Shown here: in pieces, positions 10,363 to 20,996 of the stretch
Numbering within the stretch: the stretch's first letter is position 1
How the letters are laid out: every line of letters starts with the position of its first letter
Origin: Cellulomonas gilvus ATCC 13127
GTDB taxonomy: Bacteria > Actinomycetota > Actinomycetes > Actinomycetales > Cellulomonadaceae
DNA: 64,000 nt
Direction of reading: 5' to 3'
Assembly: GCF_000218545.1 (NCBI RefSeq)
Contig: NC_015671.1
Location: 2,294,001-2,358,000, forward strand
Program-made: the position numbers and the translations under genes
The notes under the pieces: model-generated
The model's database searches: none
The model's input: the letters and a program-made list of their open reading frames with translations, nothing else
Told to the model about the DNA's origin: nothing

Positions 10363-10394
10363 AGGGGCGGTCACCGCCTGGCGGTGCCGCCCCT
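10363..10394 (-). terminator. rplS transcription terminator
   Basis: A 15-bp GC-rich stem (AGGGGCGG-T-CACCGCC paired with GGCGGTGCCGCCCCT, one bulged base, 2-nt loop) starts 15 bp after the rplS stop and before lepB. It lacks a long U-tract. It probably insulates rplS from lepB. Confidence 0.7.
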
Positions 10395-10409
10395 CCTCGT
10401 GACGCGTGG

Positions 10410-10769
10410 TCAGCCCTTGGGGGCGTTGACCCGCTTCTCCTTGATCTTCGCCTTCTTGCCGCGCAGCGCACGCAGGTAGTACAGCTTCGCGCGACGGACG
10501 TCACCGCGGGTGATGACCTCGATCGACTCGAGCGAGGGCGCGTGCACGGGGAACGTGCGCTCGACGCCGACCTGGAAGCTGATCTTGCGGACCGTGAACG
10601 TCTCGCGGACACCGCTGCCCTGGCGGGCGATGACGACGCCCTGGAACGCCTGGACGCGCGAGCGGTTGCCCTCGACGACCTTGACGTTGACCTTGACGGT
10701 GTCACCGGCGCGGAACTCCGGGATGTCGGTGCGCAGCGCGCCTGCGTCGACCTGGTCGAGCGTGTGCAT
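10410..10769 (-). CDS. rplS: 50S ribosomal protein L19
   Basis: L19 sits at the 30S-50S interface. The 119-residue product begins [19 protein letters not shown] and carries [47 protein letters not shown] and [19 protein letters not shown], all standard. The ATG at 10769 has a good Shine-Dalgarno (GGGGAGAG). It is preceded by a 200-nt leader with complementary segments and followed by a terminator, so it appears to be an independent unit downstream of trmD. Confidence 0.98.
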   Translation of the reverse strand: MHTLDQVDAGALRTDIPEFRAGDTVKVNVKVVEGNRSRVQAFQGVVIARQGSGVRETFTVRKISFQVGVERTFPVHAPSLESIEVITRGDVRRAKLYYLRALRGKKAKIKEKRVNAPKG

Positions 10770-10970
10770 GATGTCTCTCCCCGCCCTGCCACAGGTCAGG
10801 AACGCGATCAGTGGGCGCGTCCGCACGCGGACGGCGTCCCGATGGTCTGGTTCGTGGTGCGGCCGGACGGCGTACGCCCTCCGGTGGTCGGTGGTCGTCT
10901 CCCCTGTGGCAGAGACGCGGCCGCGCGCACCAACGGGCGATTCTGCCACACGGCGCGGGGCGGCCGGTAA
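10770..10970 (-). promoter_or_regulatory. rplS leader with possible pseudoknot next to the ribosome binding site
   Basis: Minus-strand leader between trmD and rplS. CAGAAT preceded by TGTGG (near 10940) is a plausible extended -10. A 6-bp hairpin (10896-10901 with 10912-10917) presents a 10-nt loop. Nine or ten of its bases are exactly complementary to 10786-10795, which lies about five bases upstream of the GGGGAGAG Shine-Dalgarno. The loop-to-downstream pairing would be an H-type pseudoknot abutting the ribosome binding site. This is seen by eye; autoregulation by L19 is an inference. Confidence 0.45.
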
Positions 10971-11765
10971 TCAGGCGGTGCCGGGCACGGCCTCGCCGTC
11001 GGGCACGTCGTCGGCCCTGCCGTCCGCCTCGGCGTCGAGCACCGCGCGGTCGTGCGCGTCGAGCGCACCGGCGGCGAGCGCCGCGATCAGGTCCGGGCGG
11101 CGTGCGGCGGTGCGGCGCAGCGCCTCGTCACGCCGCCACCGGGCGATGCGCGCGTGGTGCCCGGACAGCAGCACGTCGGGCACGTCCAGGTCCCGCCACT
11201 GCGGCGGCTTGGTGTAGACGGGGTACTCGAGCAGGCCCGCCTCGCCGTGCGACTCCTCGACCAGCGACGCGGGGTTGCCCACCACGCCCGGCAGCAGGCG
11301 CGCGACGGCCTCGACCACGACGAGCGCCGCGACCTCGCCGCCGTTGAGCACGTAGTCGCCGATCGAGTACTCGCTGACCCGCACCCCGGCCGCGCGGTAG
11401 TGCTCTGCGACGCGTGCGTCGATCCCCTCGTACCGCCCGCACGCGATCACCAGGTGCGACTCCTCGTCGGCCCACGCGTGCGCGGTCGCCTGCGTGAACA
11501 CGTCACCCGACGGCGTGGGCAGCAGCAGGTGCGCCCCCGGCGTGAGCACGTCGTCGAGCGCGCGCCCCCACACGTCCGGCCGCATGACCATGCCGGCGCC
11601 GCCGCCGAACGGCGTGTCGTCGACCGTGCGGTGCCGGTCCTGCGTCCACTCGCGCAGGTCGTGCACGCGCAGGTCCAGCAGACCCGCCTCGTGCGCCTTG
11701 CCGACGAGCGACAGCTCGAGCGGCGCGAGGTACGCCGGGAAGATCGTCAGGACATCGATGCGCAC
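10971..11765 (-). CDS. trmD: tRNA (guanine37-N1)-methyltransferase
   Basis: TrmD is the SPOUT methyltransferase making m1G37 in tRNAs, which prevents frameshifting. The 264-residue product begins [13 protein letters not shown] and has the trefoil-knot motifs [30 protein letters not shown] and [18 protein letters not shown], plus the C-terminal [18 protein letters not shown] 11765 lies 3 bp after the rimM stop, so it is translationally linked. Standard rimM-trmD arrangement. Confidence 0.97.
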   Translation of the reverse strand: MRIDVLTIFPAYLAPLELSLVGKAHEAGLLDLRVHDLREWTQDRHRTVDDTPFGGGAGMVMRPDVWGRALDDVLTPGAHLLLPTPSGDVFTQATAHAWADEESHLVIACGRYEGIDARVAEHYRAAGVRVSEYSIGDYVLNGGEVAALVVVEAVARLLPGVVGNPASLVEESHGEAGLLEYPVYTKPPQWRDLDVPDVLLSGHHARIARWRRDEALRRTAARRPDLIAALAAGALDAHDRAVLDAEADGRADDVPDGEAVPGTA

Positions 11766-11768
11766 GGC

Positions 11769-12320
11769 TCAGTCCCTCGGCTCGCCGCGCGTCTCGTCGG
11801 ACACCACGAGGTTCGCCGCGTCCGACGCGAGCAGCCCACCGGGCGGGTCGAGGACCACGCGGCCACCGGCGACGTCGACCACCGGCACGATCGCGGTGAC
11901 GAACGGCACCAGCGTCCGCGTCCCGTCGGGCTCGCGCACGACGAGCACGTCGTGCGCCGGCAGGTGGTCCAGGCCGACGACCTCGCCCAGGACGCGGCCG
12001 TCCACGTGCTCCGCGCGCAGCCCGGCCAGCTCGTGCGGGTACCAGGCGTCCTCCTCGTCGGACCCGTCCTGCTCGACGACCAGCACGGTGCCCGTCAGGG
12101 CCTCGGCGGCGGAGCGGTCGGCCACCTCGGCGAACGTCACGTACCAGCGGCCCTGCTGCACGCGCGTGCGCGTGACCGTGAACGGCCCCACACCCGGCGG
12201 GTCGGTGCTCAGCACCGCGCCGACGGCCAGGCGCTCGTGCGGGGTGTCCGTGCGCAGGTCCAGCGCGAGCTCGCCGCGCAGTCCGTGCGGGCGGCCGATG
12301 CGCGCGACGGTCAGCTGCAT
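11769..12320 (-). CDS. rimM: Ribosome maturation factor RimM
   Basis: RimM assists 30S head assembly by binding S19. The 183-residue product has the N-terminal domain (MQLTVARIGRPHGLRGELAL) and a C-terminal PRC-barrel (AWYPHELAGL, GRVLGEVVGLDHLPAHDVLVV, VPFVTAIVPVVDVAGG). The ATG at 12320 has AAGGA upstream. It follows a strong hairpin separating it from khpA-rpsP and is coupled to trmD. Confidence 0.96.
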   Translation of the reverse strand: MQLTVARIGRPHGLRGELALDLRTDTPHERLAVGAVLSTDPPGVGPFTVTRTRVQQGRWYVTFAEVADRSAAEALTGTVLVVEQDGSDEEDAWYPHELAGLRAEHVDGRVLGEVVGLDHLPAHDVLVVREPDGTRTLVPFVTAIVPVVDVAGGRVVLDPPGGLLASDAANLVVSDETRGEPRD

Positions 12321-12381
12321 GTCCAGGTCCTTCGATCGGGGTGGGGCGGGCCGGGCGGCCGCGTCCGGGGCGGTCATGGCG

Positions 12382-12422
12382 CGACGAAGGCCCGGCCCCA
12401 CAGTAGGGCCGGGCCTTCGTCG
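12382..12422. terminator. 17-bp perfect hairpin between khpA and rimM
   Basis: Perfect 17-nt arms (CGACGAAGGCCCGGCCC and its complement) enclose a 7-nt loop. It lies 37 bp beyond the khpA stop and 62 bp before the rimM start, inside what is usually a single rpsP-khpA-rimM-trmD operon, so it probably terminates or attenuates transcription between the two halves. Confidence 0.75.
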
Positions 12423-12458
12423 TCAGCGTGCGGTCCGGACGCGGCCGGACCGGGAGGC

Positions 12459-12698
12459 TCAGCGCCGGTCGACGTCCACGACGTCGACCCGGACCGTGCC
12501 GTCCGGCGAGAGCGCACCGACGACGGTGCGCAGCGCCTTCGCGGTGCGGCCGTTGCGGCCGATCACGCGCCCGAGGTCCTCGGGGTGCACCCGGACCTCG
12601 AGCAGCTCGCCGCGGCGCAGGGCCACGGCATTCACGCGCACGTCGTCCGGGTGGTCGACGATGCCGCGCACCAGGTGCTCGAGCGCGTCGGCCAGCAT
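12459..12698 (-). CDS. khpA: KH-domain RNA-binding protein KhpA
   Basis: A 79-residue single type II KH domain protein (KhpA/YlqC), a small RNA chaperone that in Gram-positives dimerises with KhpB. The GxxG loop is VIGRNGRTAKALR at about residues 45-57. ATG 12698 overlaps the rpsP stop as ATGA. The rpsP-khpA-rimM-trmD order is standard in Firmicutes and Actinobacteria. Confidence 0.95.
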   Translation of the reverse strand: MLADALEHLVRGIVDHPDDVRVNAVALRRGELLEVRVHPEDLGRVIGRNGRTAKALRTVVGALSPDGTVRVDVVDVDRR

Positions 12699-13129
12699 CA
12701 GGCCTGCTCGTCCTCGGTGGCCTCGGCCTCGGGTGCCGGGGTCTCCTCGACGGCGGCCTTCTTCTCGGACGCCTTCGCCTTGACCTTCTCGGCGTCCGCA
12801 GCCGCCGCCTCGACAGCGGCCTTCGGGTCGGCCTTGCCGGCCTTCACGCGCAGCGTGCCCTCGGCGCCCGGGAGGCCCTTGAACTTCTGCCAGTCGCCCG
12901 TGATCTTGAGGAGGGCGAGGACCTGCTCGGTCGGCTGCGCGCCGACGCCGAGCCAGTACTGCGCGCGCTCCGACTCGATCTCGATGAGCGAGGGCTCCTC
13001 GGTCGGGTGGTACTTGCCGATCTCCTCGATCGCACGACCGTCGCGCTTGGTGCGCGAGTCGGCGACGACGATGCGGTAGTAGGGGGCGCGGATCTTGCCG
13101 AGACGCTTGAGGCGGATCTTGGTGGCCAC
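12698..13129 (-). CDS. rpsP: 30S ribosomal protein S16
   Basis: S16 is an essential 30S assembly protein. The 143-residue product has the typical core [25 protein letters not shown].. and [10 protein letters not shown] (residues 2-90). A 50-residue Ala/Glu/Lys-rich C-terminal extension follows, as in many actinobacteria. The GTG start at 13129 has GGAGAAG at good spacing. It is first in its operon behind a clear promoter. Confidence 0.97.
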   Translation of the reverse strand: MATKIRLKRLGKIRAPYYRIVVADSRTKRDGRAIEEIGKYHPTEEPSLIEIESERAQYWLGVGAQPTEQVLALLKITGDWQKFKGLPGAEGTLRVKAGKADPKAAVEAAAADAEKVKAKASEKKAAVEETPAPEAEATEDEQA

Positions 13130-13259
13130 GGTGTGGTCTTCTCCTGGGGGTGTGCGCTGGGTGCCGTTGCGCGTCAGCCCGTGGGGTGGGCGACTGCGGT
13201 CAGGCCAAGGACACATCGAGAGCGGCTAGAGGGTCCGCGAACGACGAGTACAGCCGACC

Positions 13260-13289
13260 ATCATGCCAGACGCACGGCGTGCTCCCCAA
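13260..13289 (-). promoter_or_regulatory. rpsP promoter
   Basis: On the minus strand TTGGGG (13284-13289) and CATGAT (13260-13265) are separated by 18 bp, with TCTGG just before the -10. This is a reasonable sigma-A promoter about 130 bp upstream of the rpsP start. Confidence 0.55.
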
Positions 13290-13324
13290 CCGGCCCCGTT
13301 CGGCACGTGCCCTCTGGTCGGTGA

Positions 13325-14419
13325 TCAGCGGACGCGGGTCCCCCGCAGCACGACGGCCGCGGGCCGGCGCAGCGCACCGATGTCCACGCGCGGGTCGGTG
13401 TCGTAGACCACGACGTCGGCGCTCGCGCCCTCGGACACGCCGTCCACGCCCAACCAGGCGCGGGTCCGCCAGGAAGCGGCGGCCACGACGTCGCGCGCGG
13501 GGATCCCCGCGGCCACCAGCTCCGCGGCCTCGTCCGCGATGCGCCCGTGCCCGATGGTCCCGCCGGCATCCGTGCCGACCAGGACCCGCACACCCGCGTC
13601 GTGCAGGTCACGCACGTGCGCGTACCGGCGCTCGCCCATCGCCCGCATGCGGGCCGCGAAGCGCGGGTAGCGCTCCTGTCCCTGTGCGGCGATCGCCTCG
13701 AACTGCGCGACCTGCAGCAGCGTCGCGGTCACGGGCACACCCAGCAGCGCGATGCGCTCGACCTGCTCGGCGTCCGCGCCCGTCGCGTGCTCGAGGCAGT
13801 CGACGCCCGCGTCGAGCAGCGGGTCGATCGACTCGGTCGCGAACGTGTGCGCCGTGACGCGCGCGCCCGCGTCGTGCGCCGCCGCGACCGCGCGGACCAG
13901 CACGTCGTCGGGCCACAGGGGGCGCAGGTCGCCCTGGGTGCCCAGGTCGCGGTCGATCCAGTCGGCGACGAGCTTGACCCAGCCGTCGCCGCGCAGCGCC
14001 TCGGCGTGCACCGCACCCGGCAGGTCCTGCACGTCGGGCAGCTCGCGGCCGTAGTGGCGCAGGTACCGCTTGGGCCGCGCCAGGTGGTGGCCGGCCCGGA
14101 TCAGCCGTGGCAGGTCCGTGCGCGCGTGCACCCATGACGTGTCCGCGGGTGAGCCTGCGTCCCGCACCAGCAGCACGCCCGAGTCGCGGTCCGCGACCGC
14201 CTGCCGCTCCGCCGTCGCGCGGTCCACGGCACCGTCCCGCGCCAGGCCGATGTGGCAGTGCACGTCGACCAGCCCGGGCAGCACCCAGCCGTCGAGCGTG
14301 GTCGTCGTCGCACCCGGTGGTCGCTCGAAGGTCAGGCGTCCACCGACGACCCACGCCTCGCCGACCTCGCGCTCGTCGTCGAGCACGACCGTCCCGCGCA
14401 GGCGCAGGACGTCCGCCAC
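13325..14419 (-). CDS. Amidohydrolase family protein
   Basis: A 364-residue metal-dependent amidohydrolase (imidazolonepropionase/prolidase-like type) of unknown substrate. Metal-site motifs are visible: VDVHCHIGLARD (HxH, about residue 55), KLVADW (possible bridging Lys region), ARVTAHTFA and CLEHATGAD (His ligands), and LVGTDAGGTIGHG (Asp). GTG 14419 begins 1 bp after the ffh stop, so it is translated with ffh and lies upstream of the rpsP promoter. The product is cytoplasmic (no signal). A role in ribosome or membrane-targeting biology is not implied by position alone. Confidence 0.85.
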   Translation of the reverse strand: MADVLRLRGTVVLDDEREVGEAWVVGGRLTFERPPGATTTTLDGWVLPGLVDVHCHIGLARDGAVDRATAERQAVADRDSGVLLVRDAGSPADTSWVHARTDLPRLIRAGHHLARPKRYLRHYGRELPDVQDLPGAVHAEALRGDGWVKLVADWIDRDLGTQGDLRPLWPDDVLVRAVAAAHDAGARVTAHTFATESIDPLLDAGVDCLEHATGADAEQVERIALLGVPVTATLLQVAQFEAIAAQGQERYPRFAARMRAMGERRYAHVRDLHDAGVRVLVGTDAGGTIGHGRIADEAAELVAAGIPARDVVAAASWRTRAWLGVDGVSEGASADVVVYDTDPRVDIGALRRPAAVVLRGTRVR

Positions 14420-14420
14420 G

Positions 14421-16013
14421 TCAGCGACCCAGGAACTTCTCGAAGCCGGCGGGCAGCTCGAGCGCCGCGGGGTCCGCCTCGGGCGCGGCGCCACCCAGGC
14501 CGAACGCCGAGCCCGTGGGTGCCGACGGTGCGGGCCGCCCGTCGATCGCGGCCCGCTCCTGCGCGGCGCGCTTGGCCGGGTTGCCCGACTTGCCGCGCAC
14601 CTTGCGCGCGGGAGCCGCGGTCTTGCCCCGCGCCTTCTTGCCCATGCCCGGCAGGTTGCCCATGCCCGGCATGCCCGGCATCCCGCCCGACCTGGCCATC
14701 TGGCGCATCATCTTCTGCGCCGCGTCGAACCGCTCGAGCAGCTGGTTGACGTCGGTCGCCGTGGTGCCCGAGCCCCGCGCGATGCGGGCGCGGCGCGAGC
14801 CGTTGATGATCTTGGGGTTGTCCCGCTCGCCCGGCGTCATCGAGTGGATGATCGCCTCGATGCGGTCCACCTCACGCTCGTCGAAGCTGTCGAGCGCGTC
14901 GCGCATCTGCGCCATGCCCGGCAGCATGCCGAACATCTTCTTGAGCGAGCCCATCTTGCGCAGCTGCTGCATCTGCTGCAGGAAGTCCGCGAGCGTGAAG
15001 CCCTCGCCGCTCGCGAGCTTGCCGGCCATCGCCTCGGCCTGGTCGGCGTCGAACGCGCGCTCGGCCTGCTCGATGAGCGTCAGCACGTCGCCCATGTCCA
15101 GGATGCGCGAGGCCATGCGGTCCGGGTGGAAGACCTCGAAGTCGGTGAGCTTCTCGCCCGTGCTCGCGAACAGGATGGGGCGGCCCGTGACCGACGCGAC
15201 CGACAGCGCCGCACCACCGCGCGCGTCGCCGTCGAGCTTGGACAGCACCACACCCGTGAAGCCCACGCCGTCGGCGAACGCCTGTGCGGTGGTCACCGCG
15301 TCCTGACCGATCATCGCGTCGATCACGAACAGGATCTCGTCGGGCTGGACCGCGTCGCGGATGTCCGCGGCCTGCCGCATGAGCTCGGCGTCCACACCCA
15401 GACGTCCCGCGGTGTCGACGATCAGCACGTCGTGCTGACGCGTGCGCGCGGCCTCGAGGCCCGCGCGCGCCACGGCGACGGGGTCCGCACCCAGCGGCAT
15501 CACGTCGTCGGCGCCCTGGTTGCCCGGGTGGGGCGCGAACACGGGCACGCCCGCACGCTCGCCGACCACCTGGAGCTGCGTGACCGCGTTGGGTCGCTGC
15601 AGGTCCGCCGCGACCAGCAGCGGGGTGTGCCCCTCGCCCTTGAGCTGCAGCGCGAGCTTGCCCGCGAGCGTGGTCTTGCCCGCGCCCTGCAGACCCGCGA
15701 GCAGGATGACCGTCGGCGGGTTCTTCGCGAACCGCAGCGTCCGGGTCTCGCCGCCCAGGATGCCGACGAGCTCCTCGTTGACGATCTTGACGACCTGCTG
15801 CGCCGGGTTGAGCGCCTGCGAGACCTCGGCGGACAGCGCGCGCTCCCGCACGGCGCCCGTGAACTGCCGCACGACGGTGACGGCGACGTCCGCGTCGAGC
15901 AGCGCCCGGCGGATCTCGCGCACCGTGGCGTCGACGTCCGCCTCGGACAGGCGGCCCTTGGTGCGCAGGTTCTTGAACGTCGACGTCAGGCGGTCGGACA
16001 GGGTGGCGAACAC
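14421..16013 (-). CDS. ffh: Signal recognition particle protein Ffh
   Basis: SRP54-type GTPase that binds 4.5S RNA and signal sequences and docks with FtsY. The 530-residue product has an N domain (FATLSDRLTSTFKNLR...), a G domain with G1 GLQGAGKTT, the DTAGRLGVD G3 region and LSKLDGDARGGAAL (G4 region), and a methionine-rich M domain (QQMQQLRKMGSLKKMFGMLPGM). It ends in a Gly/Met/Pro- and Ala-rich tail. GTG 16013 is the start that gives the family N-terminus. It is 22 bp downstream of glnD. Confidence 0.97.
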   Translation of the reverse strand: MFATLSDRLTSTFKNLRTKGRLSEADVDATVREIRRALLDADVAVTVVRQFTGAVRERALSAEVSQALNPAQQVVKIVNEELVGILGGETRTLRFAKNPPTVILLAGLQGAGKTTLAGKLALQLKGEGHTPLLVAADLQRPNAVTQLQVVGERAGVPVFAPHPGNQGADDVMPLGADPVAVARAGLEAARTRQHDVLIVDTAGRLGVDAELMRQAADIRDAVQPDEILFVIDAMIGQDAVTTAQAFADGVGFTGVVLSKLDGDARGGAALSVASVTGRPILFASTGEKLTDFEVFHPDRMASRILDMGDVLTLIEQAERAFDADQAEAMAGKLASGEGFTLADFLQQMQQLRKMGSLKKMFGMLPGMAQMRDALDSFDEREVDRIEAIIHSMTPGERDNPKIINGSRRARIARGSGTTATDVNQLLERFDAAQKMMRQMARSGGMPGMPGMGNLPGMGKKARGKTAAPARKVRGKSGNPAKRAAQERAAIDGRPAPSAPTGSAFGLGGAAPEADPAALELPAGFEKFLGR

Positions 16014-16035
16014 GTGCGTCCTCAGCGGGAGGGGG

Positions 16036-17856
16036 TCAGGGACGTCCCAGCGTACCCGTGCCACCTGCCGCACGACCGGCGACGATCCGCGCACGCGCAC
16101 GTCCGACGAGGTCGTCGACGAGCGTGCCGCGCCACTGGCTCCATGCCGCGGGGCCCGCGGCGACCGCATCGGCCTGCGTGAGCACGCGCAGCGCGTCGAG
16201 CAGGTCCTCGCGGTGGTCCACCGCGTCCAGCAGCCGGTCGACGGTGGCGGGGTCGTCGGGGTCCGCGGTCGTCGCGAGGTCGACGAGCGTGAGGTGCTCG
16301 CGCACGAGCCGCGCGACGTCACGTGCGACCTGCTCGCCGAACCCCATGCGCTCGACGATCGGCGCCGCGAGCCGCGCGCCCTCGACCGAGTGGTCGCCCG
16401 CGCCCGCGCGTTTGCCGATGTCGTGCAGCACGGCGGCGACCAGGAGCGTCTCCCCCGGCGTCGCGTCGCAGAGCGCGGCGGCGTTGGCCGCGGTCTCCAC
16501 GAGGTGGCGGTCGACCGTGTGCCGGTGCACGGGTGAGCGCTGCGGGCGGTTGCGCACGCCGGCCCACTCGGGGATCCACGTCGTCACCACGCCCGCGAGG
16601 TCGAGCGCCTCCCAGATCGGCACCTGCGCGTGCCCGGAGCCGAGCAGCTGCAGCAGGTACGTGCGCGCCTGGCGGGGCCACGGCTCGGGCAGCGCGGGCG
16701 TGCCCGTGAGGTGCTGCACCGAGACCGGGGACAGCGACAGCCCCGTGCGCGCCGCGGTCGCGGCGGCCCGCAGCGCCAGCAGCGGGTCGTGCTCGGGCTG
16801 CGCGTCGACCGCGAGCACGATCTCGTCACCGTGCTGGACGAGCCCCTCCGCGATGGGGCGCAGGCGCGGCGGCACGCGCCGGCCCCGGACCAGCCGGGGT
16901 CCGCGTGCGGGCCGCTCGAGCGCCTGCCGTGCGTTGCGTGCAGTCGTGTCGAGCGCGTAGGAGATGGTCCGCGCGGCCTCCGCCACGCCGGCCAGCAGGT
17001 CGTCCCGGTCGGCCGAGCCGACGAGCGCCGCGACCTCGTCCTGGTCGGCCAGCAGCAGGCGGTTGGTGTGCCGCCGCGTGACGACCTGCACCGCGTCACG
17101 CACGTCGAGCAGATGCGTCCAGGCGCGGTCCACCGCGCCGTGCGGCCGGTCCGTGAGCCACGTGGCCGCGAGCGCCGAGAGGACCACGGCGTCCCGGATC
17201 CCGCCGCGCGCCTCCTTGAGGTCCGGCTCGATCAGGTACGCGAGCTCACCGTGCCGCTCGGCGCGCTGACGCGTCGAGGCCAGCAGCTCCGGCAGGCGTC
17301 GGCGGGCGGCCGCACGCCAGTCCTCGAGCAGCGCGGACGTCGCGCGTGCGATCACCACGGGGTCGCCCGCGACGTGCTGCAGGTCCAGCAGCCCGACCGC
17401 GGCGGGCAGGTCCTTGGACGCGACCTGACGGCACTGCGCGAGCGAGCGCACCGAGTGGTCCAGGTCGAGCCCCGCGTCCCAGATCGGGTACCAGAGCCGC
17501 TGCGCGAGGCCCTGGAGGTCCTCGGACGAGCGGCCCCGCCCCTCGTGCACCAGCAGCAGGTCCAGGTCGGACACCGGGCTCGCGTCGCCCCGCCCCACCG
17601 AGCCGACCGCGCCGAGCGCGATGCCCGTCAGGTCCTGCCCCGCGGTGGCCTCCTGCCACAGCTCGGCCAGGCGCGCGCGCACCAGGACCGAGACGCGCAG
17701 GCGCCGGGCCACGCCGTCGCTCGTCGGCCCGGACAACGCGGAGGCGAGGTCGAGGCGTTCGACACGCAGGTCCCGCACCCCAGGGGCGGGGTGCGGGACC
17801 TGCGTGTCGTTCTCGTCCCCGGCCGCGCCCCCCACGGGCGACCGTTCGTCGGACAT
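16036..17856 (-). CDS. glnD: [Protein-PII] nucleotidyltransferase GlnD lacking ACT domains
   Basis: GlnD modifies and demodifies PII in response to nitrogen status; in actinobacteria it acts as an adenylyltransferase. The product (606 residues from ATG 17856) has the nucleotidyltransferase motif [16 protein letters not shown] (about residues 84-99), a GlnD helical domain ([13 protein letters not shown]), and an HD domain ([25 protein letters not shown]). It then stops after the HD region. The usual C-terminal pair of ACT domains that sense glutamine is absent, and ffh begins 22 bp later, leaving no room for them. A 22-bp perfect hairpin lies within codons 16-33; GTG 17712 (codon 49) is an alternative start. 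It belongs to an amtB-glnB-glnD cluster. Confidence 0.9.
   Translation of the reverse strand: MSDERSPVGGAAGDENDTQVPHPAPGVRDLRVERLDLASALSGPTSDGVARRLRVSVLVRARLAELWQEATAGQDLTGIALGAVGSVGRGDASPVSDLDLLLVHEGRGRSSEDLQGLAQRLWYPIWDAGLDLDHSVRSLAQCRQVASKDLPAAVGLLDLQHVAGDPVVIARATSALLEDWRAAARRRLPELLASTRQRAERHGELAYLIEPDLKEARGGIRDAVVLSALAATWLTDRPHGAVDRAWTHLLDVRDAVQVVTRRHTNRLLLADQDEVAALVGSADRDDLLAGVAEAARTISYALDTTARNARQALERPARGPRLVRGRRVPPRLRPIAEGLVQHGDEIVLAVDAQPEHDPLLALRAAATAARTGLSLSPVSVQHLTGTPALPEPWPRQARTYLLQLLGSGHAQVPIWEALDLAGVVTTWIPEWAGVRNRPQRSPVHRHTVDRHLVETAANAAALCDATPGETLLVAAVLHDIGKRAGAGDHSVEGARLAAPIVERMGFGEQVARDVARLVREHLTLVDLATTADPDDPATVDRLLDAVDHREDLLDALRVLTQADAVAAGPAAWSQWRGTLVDDLVGRARARIVAGRAAGGTGTLGRP
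17760..17809. terminator. 22-bp perfect hairpin at the glnB-glnD junction
   Basis: Arms 17760-17781 and 17788-17809 are exact complements around a 6-nt loop, starting 53 bp after the glnB stop. It falls inside the first 33 codons of the longest glnD frame. The most economical reading is a terminator or attenuator of amtB-glnB, with glnD starting further on (GTG 17712). It may also be a repeated palindromic element. Confidence 0.6.
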
Positions 17857-17861
17857 CCGGG

Positions 17862-19504
<1,643 letters not shown>

Positions 19505-19567
19505 CGAGTGTGCCTCTCCCCTCGCCAGCCCGGGGTGGCTGGACGCGGACAACGTTCGGGGAGCGGC

Positions 19568-19605
19568 GTTTCGCTGAGGCACGGCGGACGTTACTGCCGT
19601 GTGAC
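19568..19605 (-). promoter_or_regulatory. GlnR-like operator array upstream of amtB
   Basis: Read on the minus strand, four pentamers are spaced exactly 6 bp apart: GTCAC-n6-GTAAC-n6-CGTGC-n6-GAAAC. Three of four fit the alternating GTnAC/GaAAC half-sites described for the actinobacterial nitrogen regulator GlnR. The array ends about 64 bp upstream of the amtB start. The match was found by eye, and it is unknown whether this organism has GlnR or AmtR. Confidence 0.45.
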
Positions 19606-19661
19606 AAGGGGCACGTGCGTGTAAACGTTCGGTTTCGTCGCGGCCGCATGGGCCGCGCGCG

Positions 19662-20909
19662 CTACTGGAGCAGGCCGTCGACGAACGACTCGGCGTCGAA
19701 CGGCGCGAGGTCGTCGGGACCTTCGCCGAGGCCTACGAGCTTGACCGGCACGCCCAGCTCGCGCTGCACCGCGACGACGATGCCGCCCTTGGCGGTGCCG
19801 TCGAGCTTGGTCAGCACGATGCCCGTGACGCCGGCGACCTCACCGAACACGCGCGCCTGGTTGAGACCGTTCTGACCGGTGGTCGCGTCCAGCACGAGCA
19901 GCACCTCGGACAGGGGCGCCTCCTTGCCGATCACGCGCGTGATCTTGCCGAGCTCGTCCATCAGCCCCGCCTTGTTCTGCAGGCGTCCCGCGGTGTCCAC
20001 GACGACGACGTCCACGTCGGCGGCCTTGCCCGTGCGGACCGCCTCGAACGCGACCGACGCCGGGTCGGCGCCCTCACGGTCGGAGCGGACCGTGGGCACA
20101 CCGACGCGCGAGCCCCACGTCTCGAGCTGGTCGGCCGCGGCCGCGCGGAACGTGTCCGCGGCACCGAGCACCACGGAGCGGTCCTCGGCGACGAGCAGGC
20201 GCGTGAGCTTGCCGATCGTCGTGGTCTTGCCCGTGCCGTTGACCCCGACGACGAGCAGCACCGCGGGCGTGCGCGTGCCGTCGGCCGCGGTCGTCGGCGC
20301 GGTGCGCAGCGTCCGGTCGAGCGACGGGTCGACGAGCGCGACGAGCTGCTCGCGCAGCACCGCCTTGACGAGCGCGGGGTCCTTGAGCCCCTCGACGCGC
20401 ACGCGCGTGCGCAGCGCCTCGATCAGCTCACCCGTGGGCCCCGCACCGACGTCGGCCAGCAGCAGCGTCTCCTCGAGCTCGTCCCAGTCGTCCTCGGTCA
20501 GGTGGTCGCGGGACAGGACCGCGAGCAGGCGGGTGCCCAGCGGCGAGCCCGAGCGCGCGAGCCGCTCGCGCAGCCGCGCGAGCCGGCCCTGCGCGGGTGC
20601 CGGCACGTCCAGCGCCGGCCGCCCGAGCTCGGGCGCCTCGACCGAGGGTGCCGCGGGCTGCGTCGGGACGTCGTCGAGCGTGCCGACGCCCGCACCCGGC
20701 GGGACCTCGAGTCCCGCGCCGGTCGCGTCCACCGCGTCGTCGACCGCCGCGGGCTGCGTCGGGACGTGCGTGATCGTCGGACCCGCCGGACCGGGCGCGT
20801 CCGCGTCGTCGCGCGGACGGCGGCGGGACACGAACACGGTCGCACCGGCCGCGACGAGCGCGAGCGGCACACCGGCGGCGAGCAGGACTGTCAGCACATC
20901 GGGGTTCAC
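19662..20909 (-). CDS. ftsY: SRP receptor FtsY
   Basis: The SRP receptor GTPase that accepts Ffh-ribosome complexes at the membrane. The 415-residue product starts with a single transmembrane segment ([23 protein letters not shown]). A 90-residue acidic/Pro-rich linker containing the repeated tetrad VPTQPAA follows, then the N domain and the G domain ([45 protein letters not shown]). The start is GTG 20909. It lies between smc and amtB, the usual smc-ftsY neighbourhood. Confidence 0.97.
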   Translation of the reverse strand: MNPDVLTVLLAAGVPLALVAAGATVFVSRRRPRDDADAPGPAGPTITHVPTQPAAVDDAVDATGAGLEVPPGAGVGTLDDVPTQPAAPSVEAPELGRPALDVPAPAQGRLARLRERLARSGSPLGTRLLAVLSRDHLTEDDWDELEETLLLADVGAGPTGELIEALRTRVRVEGLKDPALVKAVLREQLVALVDPSLDRTLRTAPTTAADGTRTPAVLLVVGVNGTGKTTTIGKLTRLLVAEDRSVVLGAADTFRAAAADQLETWGSRVGVPTVRSDREGADPASVAFEAVRTGKAADVDVVVVDTAGRLQNKAGLMDELGKITRVIGKEAPLSEVLLVLDATTGQNGLNQARVFGEVAGVTGIVLTKLDGTAKGGIVVAVQRELGVPVKLVGLGEGPDDLAPFDAESFVDGLLQ

Positions 20910-20996
20910 CCGGACAGTCTGACGGCGAACGCGGGTGGTGCGCTAACCAGGACGTTCAGCCGGCCGGCTCACGCGCCGGGGGGCACGCGCCGGAGG

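Noticed and set aside
16014..16035. Possible frameshift that would hide glnD ACT domains
   Set aside because: Only 22 bp separate the glnD stop from the ffh start, so no ACT coding sequence can be hidden there in any frame.
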